From contig CAITNF010000016.1 in NCBI GenBank assembly GCA_903893745.1, positions 49,503-113,502 of the forward strand: a DNA stretch of 64,000 bases. The letters are read 5' to 3'. The position numbers and the translations under genes were made by a program. Shown here in pieces: positions 27,364 to 35,090 of the stretch. The notes beneath the pieces were generated by a model that did no database searches, was not told where the DNA came from, and was given only the letters and a program-made list of their open reading frames with translations. Numbering within the stretch: position 1 is the first letter of the stretch; every line of letters begins with the position of its first letter. Source of the stretch: an uncultured Actinomycetes bacterium (GTDB lineage Bacteria > Actinomycetota > Acidimicrobiia > Acidimicrobiales > RAAP-2).

Positions 27364-27930
27364 GTGAGTCGACGATTGGTGCTGCACGAACACGAAACGA
27401 GCGTGATTTCGATTACGCCAATTGCGCGTGGCATCGTTCGACCAATTCTGGTCACGTTGATCATGATCAGTGCGGTCATTGCCGGTGCGCACTTCGTACA
27501 TCTCGTGCACCAGCACGCGTCACTACTCGCCCTGATACTCGTTGGACCGTGCCTCGTGCTCGTGCTCACCCGAGTTTGGCGGTGGCGGTCGCACAAAATT
27601 CACGTGACTACCGAGCGAGTAATGCTCGAAGGTGGTGTGGCGCGTCATACCCGAACGGCTATTGACCTTCGTGACGTCGTCGCGACCGAGGTCGACCAAC
27701 GGCTCTTCGAACGACTGACCCGCCGAGGTCGAGTGGACTTAGTGACCAGAACGGGAACATTAAGCCTGGGTCGGGTCCGTCACCCCGCTGCGCTAAGTCG
27801 ACTCATTGACCGTGAACGACTTAGGCACGTCAACGAACCACTGCCCCTCGCGACGGTCTTTGATTACGAGACTGCTCCTCGTCACGAGTACGAAATCACT
27901 CCGCGACGACGTTGGCGGCGAGGCGGGTGA
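27364..27930 (+). CDS. Membrane protein with bacterial PH domain
   Basis: The 188-residue protein has a short N-terminal strand region, two transmembrane helices (about 22-45 and 52-70) and a bPH2-type domain, with HKIHVTTERVMLEGGV as the typical entry strand. It ends in an Arg-rich tail. Function unknown; such proteins sit at the cytoplasmic membrane. I chose GTG 27364 because of its -10 box; GTG 27328 would add 12 residues. Confidence 0.75.
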   Translation: MSRRLVLHEHETSVISITPIARGIVRPILVTLIMISAVIAGAHFVHLVHQHASLLALILVGPCLVLVLTRVWRWRSHKIHVTTERVMLEGGVARHTRTAIDLRDVVATEVDQRLFERLTRRGRVDLVTRTGTLSLGRVRHPAALSRLIDRERLRHVNEPLPLATVFDYETAPRHEYEITPRRRWRRGG

Positions 27931-27952
27931 ACCAAACGCGGCCGAGAACCGG

Positions 27953-27958
27953 TACCGT
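27953..27958 (+). promoter_or_regulatory. Leaderless-type -10 box of the zinc-ribbon gene
   Basis: Reads TACCGT, ending 7 nt before GTG 27966. Confidence 0.45.
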
Positions 27959-27965
27959 GAAGGGC

Positions 27966-28175
27966 GTGACAACTCGCTATCGCTGCACGGCATGTGGCAA
28001 CCTGACTCGATTCGACGTGGTCGAAACGACATCGGTTCGGGCCTTTCATCACTTCACTGTCGGCGGTGAGTTGACTATTGAAGAGCCCGAGGTGATTACG
28101 TCGTCCGTTGAGTCGGTGACCTGTCGCTGGTGCGGTCACGGCCGCGGCGTCGAGGTTGTCACCGAAACGGAATGA
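27966..28175 (+). CDS. Small zinc-ribbon-like protein
   Basis: The 69-residue protein has two Cys pairs, CTACG near the N-terminus and CRWCG near residue 55, which would bind one zinc as a ribbon. The part between is Val/Thr-rich and probably beta. I do not recognise a named family. The start is GTG 27966. A longer reading overlaps the preceding gene and adds no Cys. It overlaps the next gene by 4 nt (ATGA). Confidence 0.7.
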   Translation: MTTRYRCTACGNLTRFDVVETTSVRAFHHFTVGGELTIEEPEVITSSVESVTCRWCGHGRGVEVVTETE

Positions 28176-28576
28176 GCGACCAAGGACGACCAGTCTCGTT
28201 TGACCCGCCGCGCGAGCGCCGCGCCCCGACCACTCTTCGCGCACAAAGCAGTAGTGGCGAGTCAGTGGAGGTGCCACTCAACGGGTTGACCTTGATTGTG
28301 GGAGTCAAGCCCGACTGTGATGGATGTCGACCGTTTATCGAAGAGCCGCTGAGCGAATTTGATGGCATTGACCTCTTCGTGGTGAGCGCAGTGGACACGA
28401 ATTGGGCCAATGCGCGTCGTGTCGTGTACTACGCACCTGAATTCTTGGCCGCGCTGGAGTTGCACTGGCCCCCAAGCTACGTCTTGATCGATGCCCGCTC
28501 GCCACGAGTCGTTACCGAAGGGGTGGTGTTCTCGCCAGCCCAAGTGGCCCACGAAATCTCCAGCTACTTGCGCTGA
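28172..28576 (+). CDS. Hypothetical protein with thioredoxin-like CDGC motif
   Basis: The 134-residue protein has LIVGVKPDCDGCRPFI at about 47-62, a strand-then-CxxC arrangement as in thioredoxin-fold proteins. An FVVSAVD strand and a PPSYVLIDARSPRVV strand pair follow, also compatible with that fold. There is no signal peptide. A redox or metal-binding role is possible but unproven. The start ATG overlaps the stop of the zinc-ribbon gene, so the two are coupled. Confidence 0.65.
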   Translation: MSDQGRPVSFDPPRERRAPTTLRAQSSSGESVEVPLNGLTLIVGVKPDCDGCRPFIEEPLSEFDGIDLFVVSAVDTNWANARRVVYYAPEFLAALELHWPPSYVLIDARSPRVVTEGVVFSPAQVAHEISSYLR

Positions 28577-28622
28577 GATGTCACAGGGGTGCGTCAAGGT
28601 TGTCGCACGTGAAAGGTGCGAG

Positions 28623-28844
28623 ATGAGTAATGGAATTGAACTGTCCCTGAGCTGTCATGACTGTGTCCGTCAAGGAACACCCGACTGCAGCGACTGTCTA
28701 GTGAGTTTTGTGATTGGTGAAACACCCGAGGAGTTGGTGATGACGTCCAGCGATGCCGACGTTGTGGCGTTGCTCAACGCCCAAGGGATGATTCCTCGAC
28801 TCAAATTTCGTCACCGATCAACTTCGGACCAACCAACCGGATAA
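28623..28844 (+). CDS. Small protein with paired CxxC motifs
   Basis: The 73-residue protein has CHDC at 11-14 and CSDC at 22-25, likely a small zinc or metal site. The rest is acidic and ends in a Ser/Thr/Arg tail. I recall the CHDC...CSDC arrangement in actinobacteria but no function. The start is ATG 28623, with AAAGG about 8 nt upstream. It precedes the PimB-like gene by 26 nt. Confidence 0.65.
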   Translation: MSNGIELSLSCHDCVRQGTPDCSDCLVSFVIGETPEELVMTSSDADVVALLNAQGMIPRLKFRHRSTSDQPTG

Positions 28845-28858
28845 CCAGATTGGTTGAG

Positions 28859-28864
28859 TAGCGT
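28859..28864 (+). promoter_or_regulatory. Leaderless-type -10 box of the PimB-like gene
   Basis: Reads TAGCGT, ending 6 nt before ATG 28871. Confidence 0.5.
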
Positions 28865-28870
28865 GGCCTC

Positions 28871-30031
28871 ATGGCACGCCACCTACTCGTGACGAATGAC
28901 TACCCGCCTAAGACGGGAGGCATTCAGGTCTATCTCCACGAACTCTGGCGACGTCTGGAGCCCGGGCGTGCCGTGGTGTTGACCGCGTCGTCCGACGAAG
29001 CAGCCGCATCATTTGACGCAACCGCGGGCATTCACATTGAGCGAGTGGACCAATCGACCCTCTTTGCGCCCACGCCACGCGCACTTCGCGCAATTGAGGC
29101 GGCGATTACTCGTCATCAACCCGAGCTAGTGCTACTGGACCCCGCCTGGCCGCTGGGACTTTTGGGCCCCCAACTCTCTCGCCCCTACGGTGTCGTGTTG
29201 CACGGTGCGGAAGTGGCCATACCCGGTCGGCTGCCTTTGGTGGCCTCGTCACTTCGTTGGGTGTTGGAGCACGCGCAGGTGGCCATCTGCGCGGGTCAGT
29301 ACGTGGAGTCAGAAGCTCGTCGAATTGCCGCCGAGCGAATGCCCCCGGTGATCAACATTGCGCCCGGGGTTGATACCGAACGCTTTCGACCATTGGATGT
29401 TTCGCGGCGTGCGGACGTTCGCCGGGCTTTGAATCTTCCCGAGGACGCACTCTTGGTGAGTTCGTACTCTCGACTGGTTCCTCGAAAAGGTATGGACACC
29501 TTGATTAAGGCGAGCGTGCAACTCGCCCAAGAGTTTCCCAACTTGCACGTGGCCATTGGTGGGGCTGGACGTGACCGGAGCCGACTCGAGCACTTGGCGC
29601 AACGCAGCGCGGCGCCCGTAACGTTTTTGGGGCGCGTTCGCGATGAGGACTTGAGTTCGTGGCTGGGGGCCAGCGATCTGATGGTGATGGACTGTCGAAG
29701 CCGATGGCTTGGACTAGAACAAGAGGGCTTTGGCATTGTCTTTGTCGAGGCCGCGGCCGCGGGTGTGGCGCAAGTCGCGGGACGCTCTGGCGGCAGCCAC
29801 GAAGCAGTACTGGACGGCGAGACGGGCACGGTCGTTTCGAACTCACGAAGTAGCCGAGCGCTGGCCGTGGCGATGGGTGCACTCTTGCGTGACGAACCAC
29901 TTCGACGGGGCTACGCCGAGCGTGCGAGAGTCGTGGCCAGCGCGCAGTCCGATTGGGCCGGGTTGGCTCGCCGGCTCGGTGAGGGTCTTGCTCCCTTCGA
30001 CCACGCAGAATCGGTGGGTCCACTGTTCTAG
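28871..30031 (+). CDS. GT4 glycosyltransferase, PimB-like mannosyltransferase
   Basis: GT-B-fold retaining glycosyltransferase closest in style to PimB, which adds the second mannose to phosphatidylinositol mannosides. The 386-residue protein has LLVTNDYPPKTGGIQVYLHE at the N-terminus, the SYSRLVPRKGMDTLI linker region, and the donor-site motif EGFGIVFVEAAAAG with the E-x7-E pattern. It is followed by an SRPBCC gene, as pimB is in mycobacteria, which supports the call. The exact acceptor cannot be proven from sequence. Confidence 0.82.
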   Translation: MARHLLVTNDYPPKTGGIQVYLHELWRRLEPGRAVVLTASSDEAAASFDATAGIHIERVDQSTLFAPTPRALRAIEAAITRHQPELVLLDPAWPLGLLGPQLSRPYGVVLHGAEVAIPGRLPLVASSLRWVLEHAQVAICAGQYVESEARRIAAERMPPVINIAPGVDTERFRPLDVSRRADVRRALNLPEDALLVSSYSRLVPRKGMDTLIKASVQLAQEFPNLHVAIGGAGRDRSRLEHLAQRSAAPVTFLGRVRDEDLSSWLGASDLMVMDCRSRWLGLEQEGFGIVFVEAAAAGVAQVAGRSGGSHEAVLDGETGTVVSNSRSSRALAVAMGALLRDEPLRRGYAERARVVASAQSDWAGLARRLGEGLAPFDHAESVGPLF

Positions 30032-30050
30032 TGTGGGAGTAGGAGGAAGC

Positions 30051-30491
30051 GTGACACAACGGGCGACAGAGTCAATAGTGGTGCACGCGACGTCGGACGC
30101 CGTCTTTGACGTAGTCGTCGATTTTCTCTCCTATCCCTTATGGGTCAGTGACTTAAAAAAGATTGAGGTGCTCGAGCGTGACGCCCAGGGCCGAGGGCTC
30201 GAAGTTGAATTTCGCGCGGCGGCCTTTGGTCGTTCAACTACCTACGCCCTGCGCTACGACTACAGCCGGACCCCAGGACTGCTCACCTGGAATCAAGAGC
30301 GTGGCGATTTAACGGAGATCTTGCGTGGTCAGTATCGCTTCGAACCACTGGGCGCCGATACCAAGGTGACCTACGACCTCGAAGTCGAGTTGCGCGTGCC
30401 AATCCCTTCGTTCGTGAAGTCTCGAGCGGCGCAACGCATTCAGACCCAAGCGCTTCGTGAATTGAAAGCTCGGGCTGAGCGACGTTCGTGA
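30051..30491 (+). CDS. SRPBCC-superfamily (START-like) protein
   Basis: The 146-residue protein of the polyketide-cyclase/START-like fold binds hydrophobic ligands; the ligand is unknown. ATSDAVFDVVVDFLSYPLWV at the N-terminus and the C-terminal amphipathic helix are typical. The start is GTG 30051, 3 nt after AGGAGGA; upstream in-frame starts fall inside the PimB-like gene. Mycobacterial pimB has the same kind of neighbour. Confidence 0.82.
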   Translation: MTQRATESIVVHATSDAVFDVVVDFLSYPLWVSDLKKIEVLERDAQGRGLEVEFRAAAFGRSTTYALRYDYSRTPGLLTWNQERGDLTEILRGQYRFEPLGADTKVTYDLEVELRVPIPSFVKSRAAQRIQTQALRELKARAERRS

Positions 30492-30545
30492 GTGCCCCGA
30501 CTCGTCGCCACTGGGCGCACGACGCAACGTGACGAGTTGGTCCGC

Positions 30546-31220
30546 GTGAAGTTGGGTGTTATTTTGCCGACCTTTAGCTCCCACGTCACTGAGGCCTTCG
30601 AGGTCGCCGACGAGGCGACTCGCTTAGGACTTGATGGCGTCTTTGCCTACGACCACTTGTGGCCAATGAACTCACCGACACGACCGGCACTAGCACCGTT
30701 TCCGGTATTGGCCGCCATCGCCGCGCGACACGAACAACTCATCGTTGGCCCCTTGGTGGCGCGCGTTGGTCTCGTGGGAACGACGCATTTGGTCGAGCAG
30801 TTTCTCACGCTTCACGCACTGGCTCCGGGTCGCGTTATCGCGGCGCTCGGCACGGGCGACCGACTTTCGTCGCAAGAGAACGAAGCGTACGGACTGACCA
30901 CCCTCTCGGCACTCGAGCGACGCCAGCTCGTTGGCGAGACAGCGAGTGCGCTGTCGAGCACTATGCCGATTTGGATTGGTGGCGGCGCTGACGCGACGAA
31001 CGCACTGGCGCGCACGCTGCACGCCGAGATCAACCTCTGGAACGCTAATCCTGATCAAGTGGCCCAGACCGCGCAGTCGGGGCCGGTCAATTGGGCCGGA
31101 CCACTTGCGAGTGATGTCGCGCAGTCGCTCGGACACCTGCGCGACGCGGGCGCGACGTGGGCGGTGCTCGCGTCGATGCCCAGTGGTGAGCAGGTCGCCA
31201 AGTTGCGTCAGGCAACGTAA
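30546..31220 (+). CDS. Short luciferase-like (LLM) oxidoreductase
   Basis: The 224-residue protein has MKLGVILPTFSSHV, LGLDGVFAYDHLWP and PGRVIAALGTGDRLSSQENEAYG, all typical of F420-dependent LLM enzymes. It is about 60-80 residues shorter than the family. The missing part is the insertion region before IWIGGGAD. The enzyme may be minimal or altered. I chose GTG 30546; GTG 30492 right after the SRPBCC stop is an alternative. Confidence 0.7.
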   Translation: MKLGVILPTFSSHVTEAFEVADEATRLGLDGVFAYDHLWPMNSPTRPALAPFPVLAAIAARHEQLIVGPLVARVGLVGTTHLVEQFLTLHALAPGRVIAALGTGDRLSSQENEAYGLTTLSALERRQLVGETASALSSTMPIWIGGGADATNALARTLHAEINLWNANPDQVAQTAQSGPVNWAGPLASDVAQSLGHLRDAGATWAVLASMPSGEQVAKLRQAT

Positions 31221-31225
31221 GTCAG

Positions 31226-31231
31226 TAAATT
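31226..31231 (+). promoter_or_regulatory. Leaderless-type -10 box of the aminotransferase gene
   Basis: Reads TAAATT, ending 6 nt before ATG 31238. Confidence 0.45.
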
Positions 31232-31237
31232 TCTCTG

Positions 31238-32437
31238 ATGGAGTTTCGCCGCATCAATGGTTTGCCGCCCTACGTGTTCGCTCAGATCAACGGTTTGAAG
31301 GCGCACGCGCGAGCCGCGGGACGCGACGTGGTCGATTTTGGATTCGGTAATCCCGACCTGCCGAGTCCCGACGTGGCCGTGGAAAAGTTGGCTGAAGCGG
31401 CACACAATCCGAAGAACCATCGCTACAGCGCCAGTCGTGGGCTGCCCAACCTGCGTCTCGCCATGGCGACGCGCTACAAGCACCTCTTTGACGTCGACCT
31501 TGACCCCGAAACCGAAGTGGTGACAACGATTGGCGCAAAGGAGGGACTGACGCACTTGATGTGGGTGCTACTTGGTCCCGGTGATACGGCCATCGTGCCC
31601 AGTCCGAGCTACCCCATTCACCTCGCGGGTCCGGGCTTCGCCGGAGCCACCGTCATCACGGTGCCCATGACCGATCCCGGAACAAGTACCACTGACCCCG
31701 GTGATGATTTCTTTGCCGGACTCGTGGCAGCTTGGCAGCACGCGAGCGTGAAGCCCCGCGTCATCATCTGCTCGTTTCCGCACAACCCCACGAGTGCGTG
31801 CGTCGATCTGGCCTTTATGGAACGGCTCGTGGCCTTCGCTCTGGAACACGACGTCATTATCTGTCACGACTTCGCTTACGCCGACTTGGGTTTTGACGGC
31901 TACCAGCCGCCCTCAATCTTTCAGGTGCCGCGGGCCAAAGAGTGCTGCGTCGAGCTCTACACGCTCACGAAGTCTTTCTCGATGGCGGGCTGGCGAGTGG
32001 GTTTTCTTGTGGGTAACGCCGAGATCGTCGCCGCGCTCACCAAGCTCAAGAGCTACCTCGACTACGGCACGTTCCAGCCCGTGCAGATTGCAGCGATTGT
32101 GGCGATGAACGAAGCGGTGGACTACCCCGACCAGTTGCGCGTGATTTACCAGTCGCGACGCGACGCGTTGGTTGAGGGTCTTAACCGTCTGGGTTGGCCG
32201 GTCACCACCCCGAAGGGTTCGATGTTCATTTGGGCGCCCATCCCCGAACCGTATCGAGACATGGGTTCGCTCGACTTCTCGAAGTTCTTAATCGAGTCGG
32301 CCGACGTCGCGACTAGCCCCGGTGTGGGTTTTGGTGACGGGGGCGATGGGCACGTGCGCTTCGCGTTGATTGAGAACGAGCTACGTACTCACCAGGCGCT
32401 GCGGAACATGAAGCGAGCGCTCGACCGGTTGCCCTAA
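31238..32437 (+). CDS. Class I/II aminotransferase, AlaC-like
   Basis: PLP-dependent transaminase of fold type I, most like the alanine-pyruvate transaminase AlaC/YfdZ group. The 399-residue protein begins with FRRINGLPPYVFAQINGLK, and has FGFGNPDLPSP, the CSFPHNPTSACVD region, and YTLTKSFSMAGWRVGF, whose Lys binds PLP. Related LL-diaminopimelate transaminases are the main alternative. The SMP-30-like gene ends 4 nt downstream on the other strand. Confidence 0.83.
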   Translation: MEFRRINGLPPYVFAQINGLKAHARAAGRDVVDFGFGNPDLPSPDVAVEKLAEAAHNPKNHRYSASRGLPNLRLAMATRYKHLFDVDLDPETEVVTTIGAKEGLTHLMWVLLGPGDTAIVPSPSYPIHLAGPGFAGATVITVPMTDPGTSTTDPGDDFFAGLVAAWQHASVKPRVIICSFPHNPTSACVDLAFMERLVAFALEHDVIICHDFAYADLGFDGYQPPSIFQVPRAKECCVELYTLTKSFSMAGWRVGFLVGNAEIVAALTKLKSYLDYGTFQPVQIAAIVAMNEAVDYPDQLRVIYQSRRDALVEGLNRLGWPVTTPKGSMFIWAPIPEPYRDMGSLDFSKFLIESADVATSPGVGFGDGGDGHVRFALIENELRTHQALRNMKRALDRLP

Positions 32438-32441
32438 GGCG

Positions 32442-33326
32442 TCAAGGTCGTCCCACGCCCGGCGTCGCCACTCGCGCTATTTCAATGGTGCCGAGTCGCT
32501 CACTGGCGATTTCGAATCGATTACTCGACGGTGCGGTCATGACGTAGAGCGTGCGCCGGTCGTCGCCACCCAGCATGCACGCGAACGCGGTCTGGCTCGT
32601 CGTGAGGGTCGCCGTAATCTCCCCGCCTTCTCGTACGCGCAGGCATTGATTCGTGATGGCGTTCGCGACCCAGATCTGACCATCGGCGTCCAGACACATT
32701 CCGTCAGTGGCGACAAAATCAAGTTGCGCCCAGATCCGTCGATTCGAGAGGGTGCCGTCAGGGTTGATATCAAACGCGCTCAGTCGAAAGGCCATGGTCT
32801 CGCCAATGATGAGTGTCGTGCCGTCGGGTGTGATCACCGCACCATTGGGAAAGGCCATCTCGTCAACTAGCTGGAGCACCTCACCGTGAGCGTCGAGCAC
32901 GACCAGGTTGGTGGTGGGTGGCGGTGACGCGAGCATGCCCGCAACGCCCACCTCGGCGAGCATCGTGTCGAGGTCGAAACCGAAGTTGCCCACGTAGGCA
33001 ATGTCGCTACTCGAAACGACGAGATCGTTGGCCCAAAATCCACAGTGCTCACTGATATCGCAGTAGGTGGTCACGCCCGCTTGGTTGACGCGAAGGAGTT
33101 GGTGATCGGTCATCGACACGCAGAGCAGATCGCCATCGCGTCGCCAGTCGAGTCCCGATGGCTGACCCGCGACCTCGAGCTCGAGTCGCTCGTCAGTGCC
33201 GTCCGCGGCGAGCGAGTACACCGCATGACGATAGAAGTCGGAGAACCAGAGTCGGCCCTCGTGCCAGCGAGGTGACTCACCAAAGGAGAGGCCTCGATGG
33301 AGAACGGTGGTGTTGGCATCGGTCAT
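32442..33326 (-). CDS. SMP-30/gluconolactonase-family protein
   Basis: Six-bladed beta-propeller lactonase of the SMP-30 family that opens sugar lactones with a bound divalent metal. The 294-residue protein has the entry motif GESPRWHEGRLWFSDF with a metal-ligand Glu. FPNGAVITPDGTTLI carries an Asn ligand, and ATDGMCLDADGQIWVA an Asp ligand. The start is ATG 33326 with GGAG 6 nt upstream. It follows glpK by 29 nt on the same strand, probably one operon. Confidence 0.85.
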   Translation of the reverse strand: MTDANTTVLHRGLSFGESPRWHEGRLWFSDFYRHAVYSLAADGTDERLELEVAGQPSGLDWRRDGDLLCVSMTDHQLLRVNQAGVTTYCDISEHCGFWANDLVVSSSDIAYVGNFGFDLDTMLAEVGVAGMLASPPPTTNLVVLDAHGEVLQLVDEMAFPNGAVITPDGTTLIIGETMAFRLSAFDINPDGTLSNRRIWAQLDFVATDGMCLDADGQIWVANAITNQCLRVREGGEITATLTTSQTAFACMLGGDDRRTLYVMTAPSSNRFEIASERLGTIEIARVATPGVGRP

Positions 33327-33355
33327 GAGAATCTCCATTCACTCGTTTGACGGAC

Positions 33356-34831
33356 CTACGAACGCTCCACGGCTCGCAGCCAGGCCGCGTAACCCACGTT
33401 AACGAGTGTCGGGTCCTCGGGTTCGAATCGTTGGTCGGCGTGCCACAGCGAGGCCAGCTCGTCGAGCGAACTCCAGTAGCCCACTTCGAGTCCGGCCAGC
33501 GTGGCGGCTCCACGCGCCGTGGCCTCGAGCGAGGCGCTGCGCAGAACGGGTCGCTGCGAGTTGGTGGCTTGGAGACCAAGGAGCAGATTCATTGCGGCGG
33601 CGCCTCCGTCGGCACGAATTTCGTGCACGTTAAGACCGTTCGCGATAAAGGCGTCGGTCATGGCGCGAACTTGATAGGCGAGTGATTCAACCAGCGCTCG
33701 AGCCACGTGCGCTCGCTGTACGCCTCGACTCAGTCCGGTCAGTGAGCCACGGGCGTCGGCGCGCCAAAATGGCGAGCCGAGACCGCTAAAGGCGGGAACA
33801 AATTGTGCTCCGGCACTGTCGAGCACGCTCGAGGCCAGCGCTTCGAGTTCGCTCGCCTCCCCAATGAACTCGAGTTCGTCGCGAAGCCACTGAATCGCGG
33901 CGCCCGCGACGAAGGCGGATCCTTCGAGGGCGTAGGTGGCGGGTCCGAACGCTCCGAGGTCCCACGCCACGGTGGTGAGTAGTCCGTCGACGACGTCGGG
34001 GGGCCGTGGGCCAGCGTTGGCTAAGACGAAGGCGCCCGTGCCGTAGGTGGCCTTTACGGTGCCGGGTTGAAAGCAGGCCTGTCCAAAGAGGGCGGCCTGT
34101 TGGTCGCCGAGCACACCCGTGATCGGGACTCCGGCGAGTTCGGGCACCACGGCGGCGCTGATTGTTCCAAAGTTCGTCGAGGAGGGGCGAATCTCGGCGA
34201 GGAAGTGTGATGGGATTTCGAAGAGTTGACAGAGCGAAGGTGACCAGGCGAGCGTGTCGAGGTTCATCAACATGGTGCGCGACGCGTTGGACGGTTCGCT
34301 AACAAAGACGCCACCGTCCACGTTGCCCGTGAGCCACCACAACAGCCACGTGTCGATGGTTCCCAAACTGCCTACCAACGCACTGTCGAGCGCACCGTGC
34401 TCGAGGAGCCAACGCATTTTGGTCGCGGAGAAGTACGCATCGAGCACGAGGCCAGTCGACGAACGAATCATGGGTTCACGGCCCCGCTCACGCAGGTCGT
34501 CACAGTACGGTGCGGTGCGTCGGTCCTGCCAGACAATGGCCCGACGCTCCACCTCAGGTCGCTCACGATCGAACGCGACGGTGGTCTCTCGCTGGTTGGT
34601 CAGTCCCAGGGCCACGACGCGGTGACCCTCGGCGCGGACGTGCTCAGCGACCTCGCGCAAGGTCGCTACGGCCAGGTCGGCGATCTCGGCGGCGTCGTGC
34701 TCGACCTCGCCGGGATGGGGGAAGAATTGGGTCAGCTCGCGGTAGGCGGTCCGTACGACCTGCCCCCTGGAATCGAACGCAATTGTACGGACCCCGGTAG
34801 TCCCGGCGTCTAAGGCGAGTACGAGGTCCAT
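33356..34831 (-). CDS. glpK: Glycerol kinase
   Basis: FGGY-family kinase that phosphorylates glycerol to sn-glycerol 3-phosphate. The 491-residue protein has an N-terminal DAGTTGVRT phosphate motif, GLTNQRETTV, GVLGDQQAALFGQ, YGTGAFVL and the C-terminal RADGGAAAMNLLL. Length is normal. Glycerol as substrate follows from the QRET and GDQQAALFGQ signatures. The start ATG is set by its leaderless -10. Confidence 0.93.
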   Translation of the reverse strand: MDLVLALDAGTTGVRTIAFDSRGQVVRTAYRELTQFFPHPGEVEHDAAEIADLAVATLREVAEHVRAEGHRVVALGLTNQRETTVAFDRERPEVERRAIVWQDRRTAPYCDDLRERGREPMIRSSTGLVLDAYFSATKMRWLLEHGALDSALVGSLGTIDTWLLWWLTGNVDGGVFVSEPSNASRTMLMNLDTLAWSPSLCQLFEIPSHFLAEIRPSSTNFGTISAAVVPELAGVPITGVLGDQQAALFGQACFQPGTVKATYGTGAFVLANAGPRPPDVVDGLLTTVAWDLGAFGPATYALEGSAFVAGAAIQWLRDELEFIGEASELEALASSVLDSAGAQFVPAFSGLGSPFWRADARGSLTGLSRGVQRAHVARALVESLAYQVRAMTDAFIANGLNVHEIRADGGAAAMNLLLGLQATNSQRPVLRSASLEATARGAATLAGLEVGYWSSLDELASLWHADQRFEPEDPTLVNVGYAAWLRAVERS

Positions 34832-34838
34832 TGGGGTC

Positions 34839-34844
34839 AGGCTA
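34839..34844 (-). promoter_or_regulatory. Leaderless-type -10 box of glpK
   Basis: Reads TAGCCT on the - strand, ending 7 nt before the glpK ATG. Confidence 0.45.
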
Positions 34845-34917
34845 CCGAGCCAACCGAGGCCGATTTGGACCTCCGGTCCCCAGGAGAAAATTTTTTAAAG
34901 ATTTGCCCTGGAAAGAG

Positions 34918-34946
34918 TTGACGTGATGTAATTACAGTGCTGTAAT
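34918..34946 (+). promoter_or_regulatory. nrdJ promoter with overlapping 16-bp dyad
   Basis: A -35 TTGACG (34918-34923) and a -10 TGTAAT (34941-34946) are separated by exactly 17 bp. An A/T tract at about 34888-34902 lies where an UP element would be. The dyad ATTACAG-TG-CTGTAAT (34931-34946) covers the spacer and the whole -10, the position of a repressor operator. It is the clearest -35/-10 pair I see in the window. Confidence 0.7.
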
Positions 34947-34952
34947 AACACA

Positions 34953-35090
34953 GCATCTTGCGACGAGTAGTGGTTCTGCCACTACATCTTGTGGCTGGGG
35001 GGCCAGGAGCCAGTATCCTCGACTCTCCGACCGAGCGGCGAGAGATGCGTACTCGTAGTGTCGGATTCGGAAGAGAAAAGGAACAGTGAA
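34953..35090 (+). promoter_or_regulatory. nrdJ 5' leader, about 138 nt
   Basis: Untranslated region from the predicted transcription start to the nrdJ ATG. It holds a perfect 7-bp hairpin GTAGTGG/CCACTAC with a 5-nt loop (34967-34985), a G/C-rich stem-forming segment with GCCAGGAG (35002-35009), and a CTCTC/GAGAG pair further on. AAAAGGAA precedes the ATG. It may be a regulatory RNA. A standard cobalamin riboswitch is not complete here. Confidence 0.4.

Noticed and set aside
34981..35040. Cobalamin riboswitch upstream of nrdJ
   Set aside because: Only a GCCAGGAG-like piece and a GCCACT are seen; the conserved core and the long helices are missing, so it is not annotated as a riboswitch.
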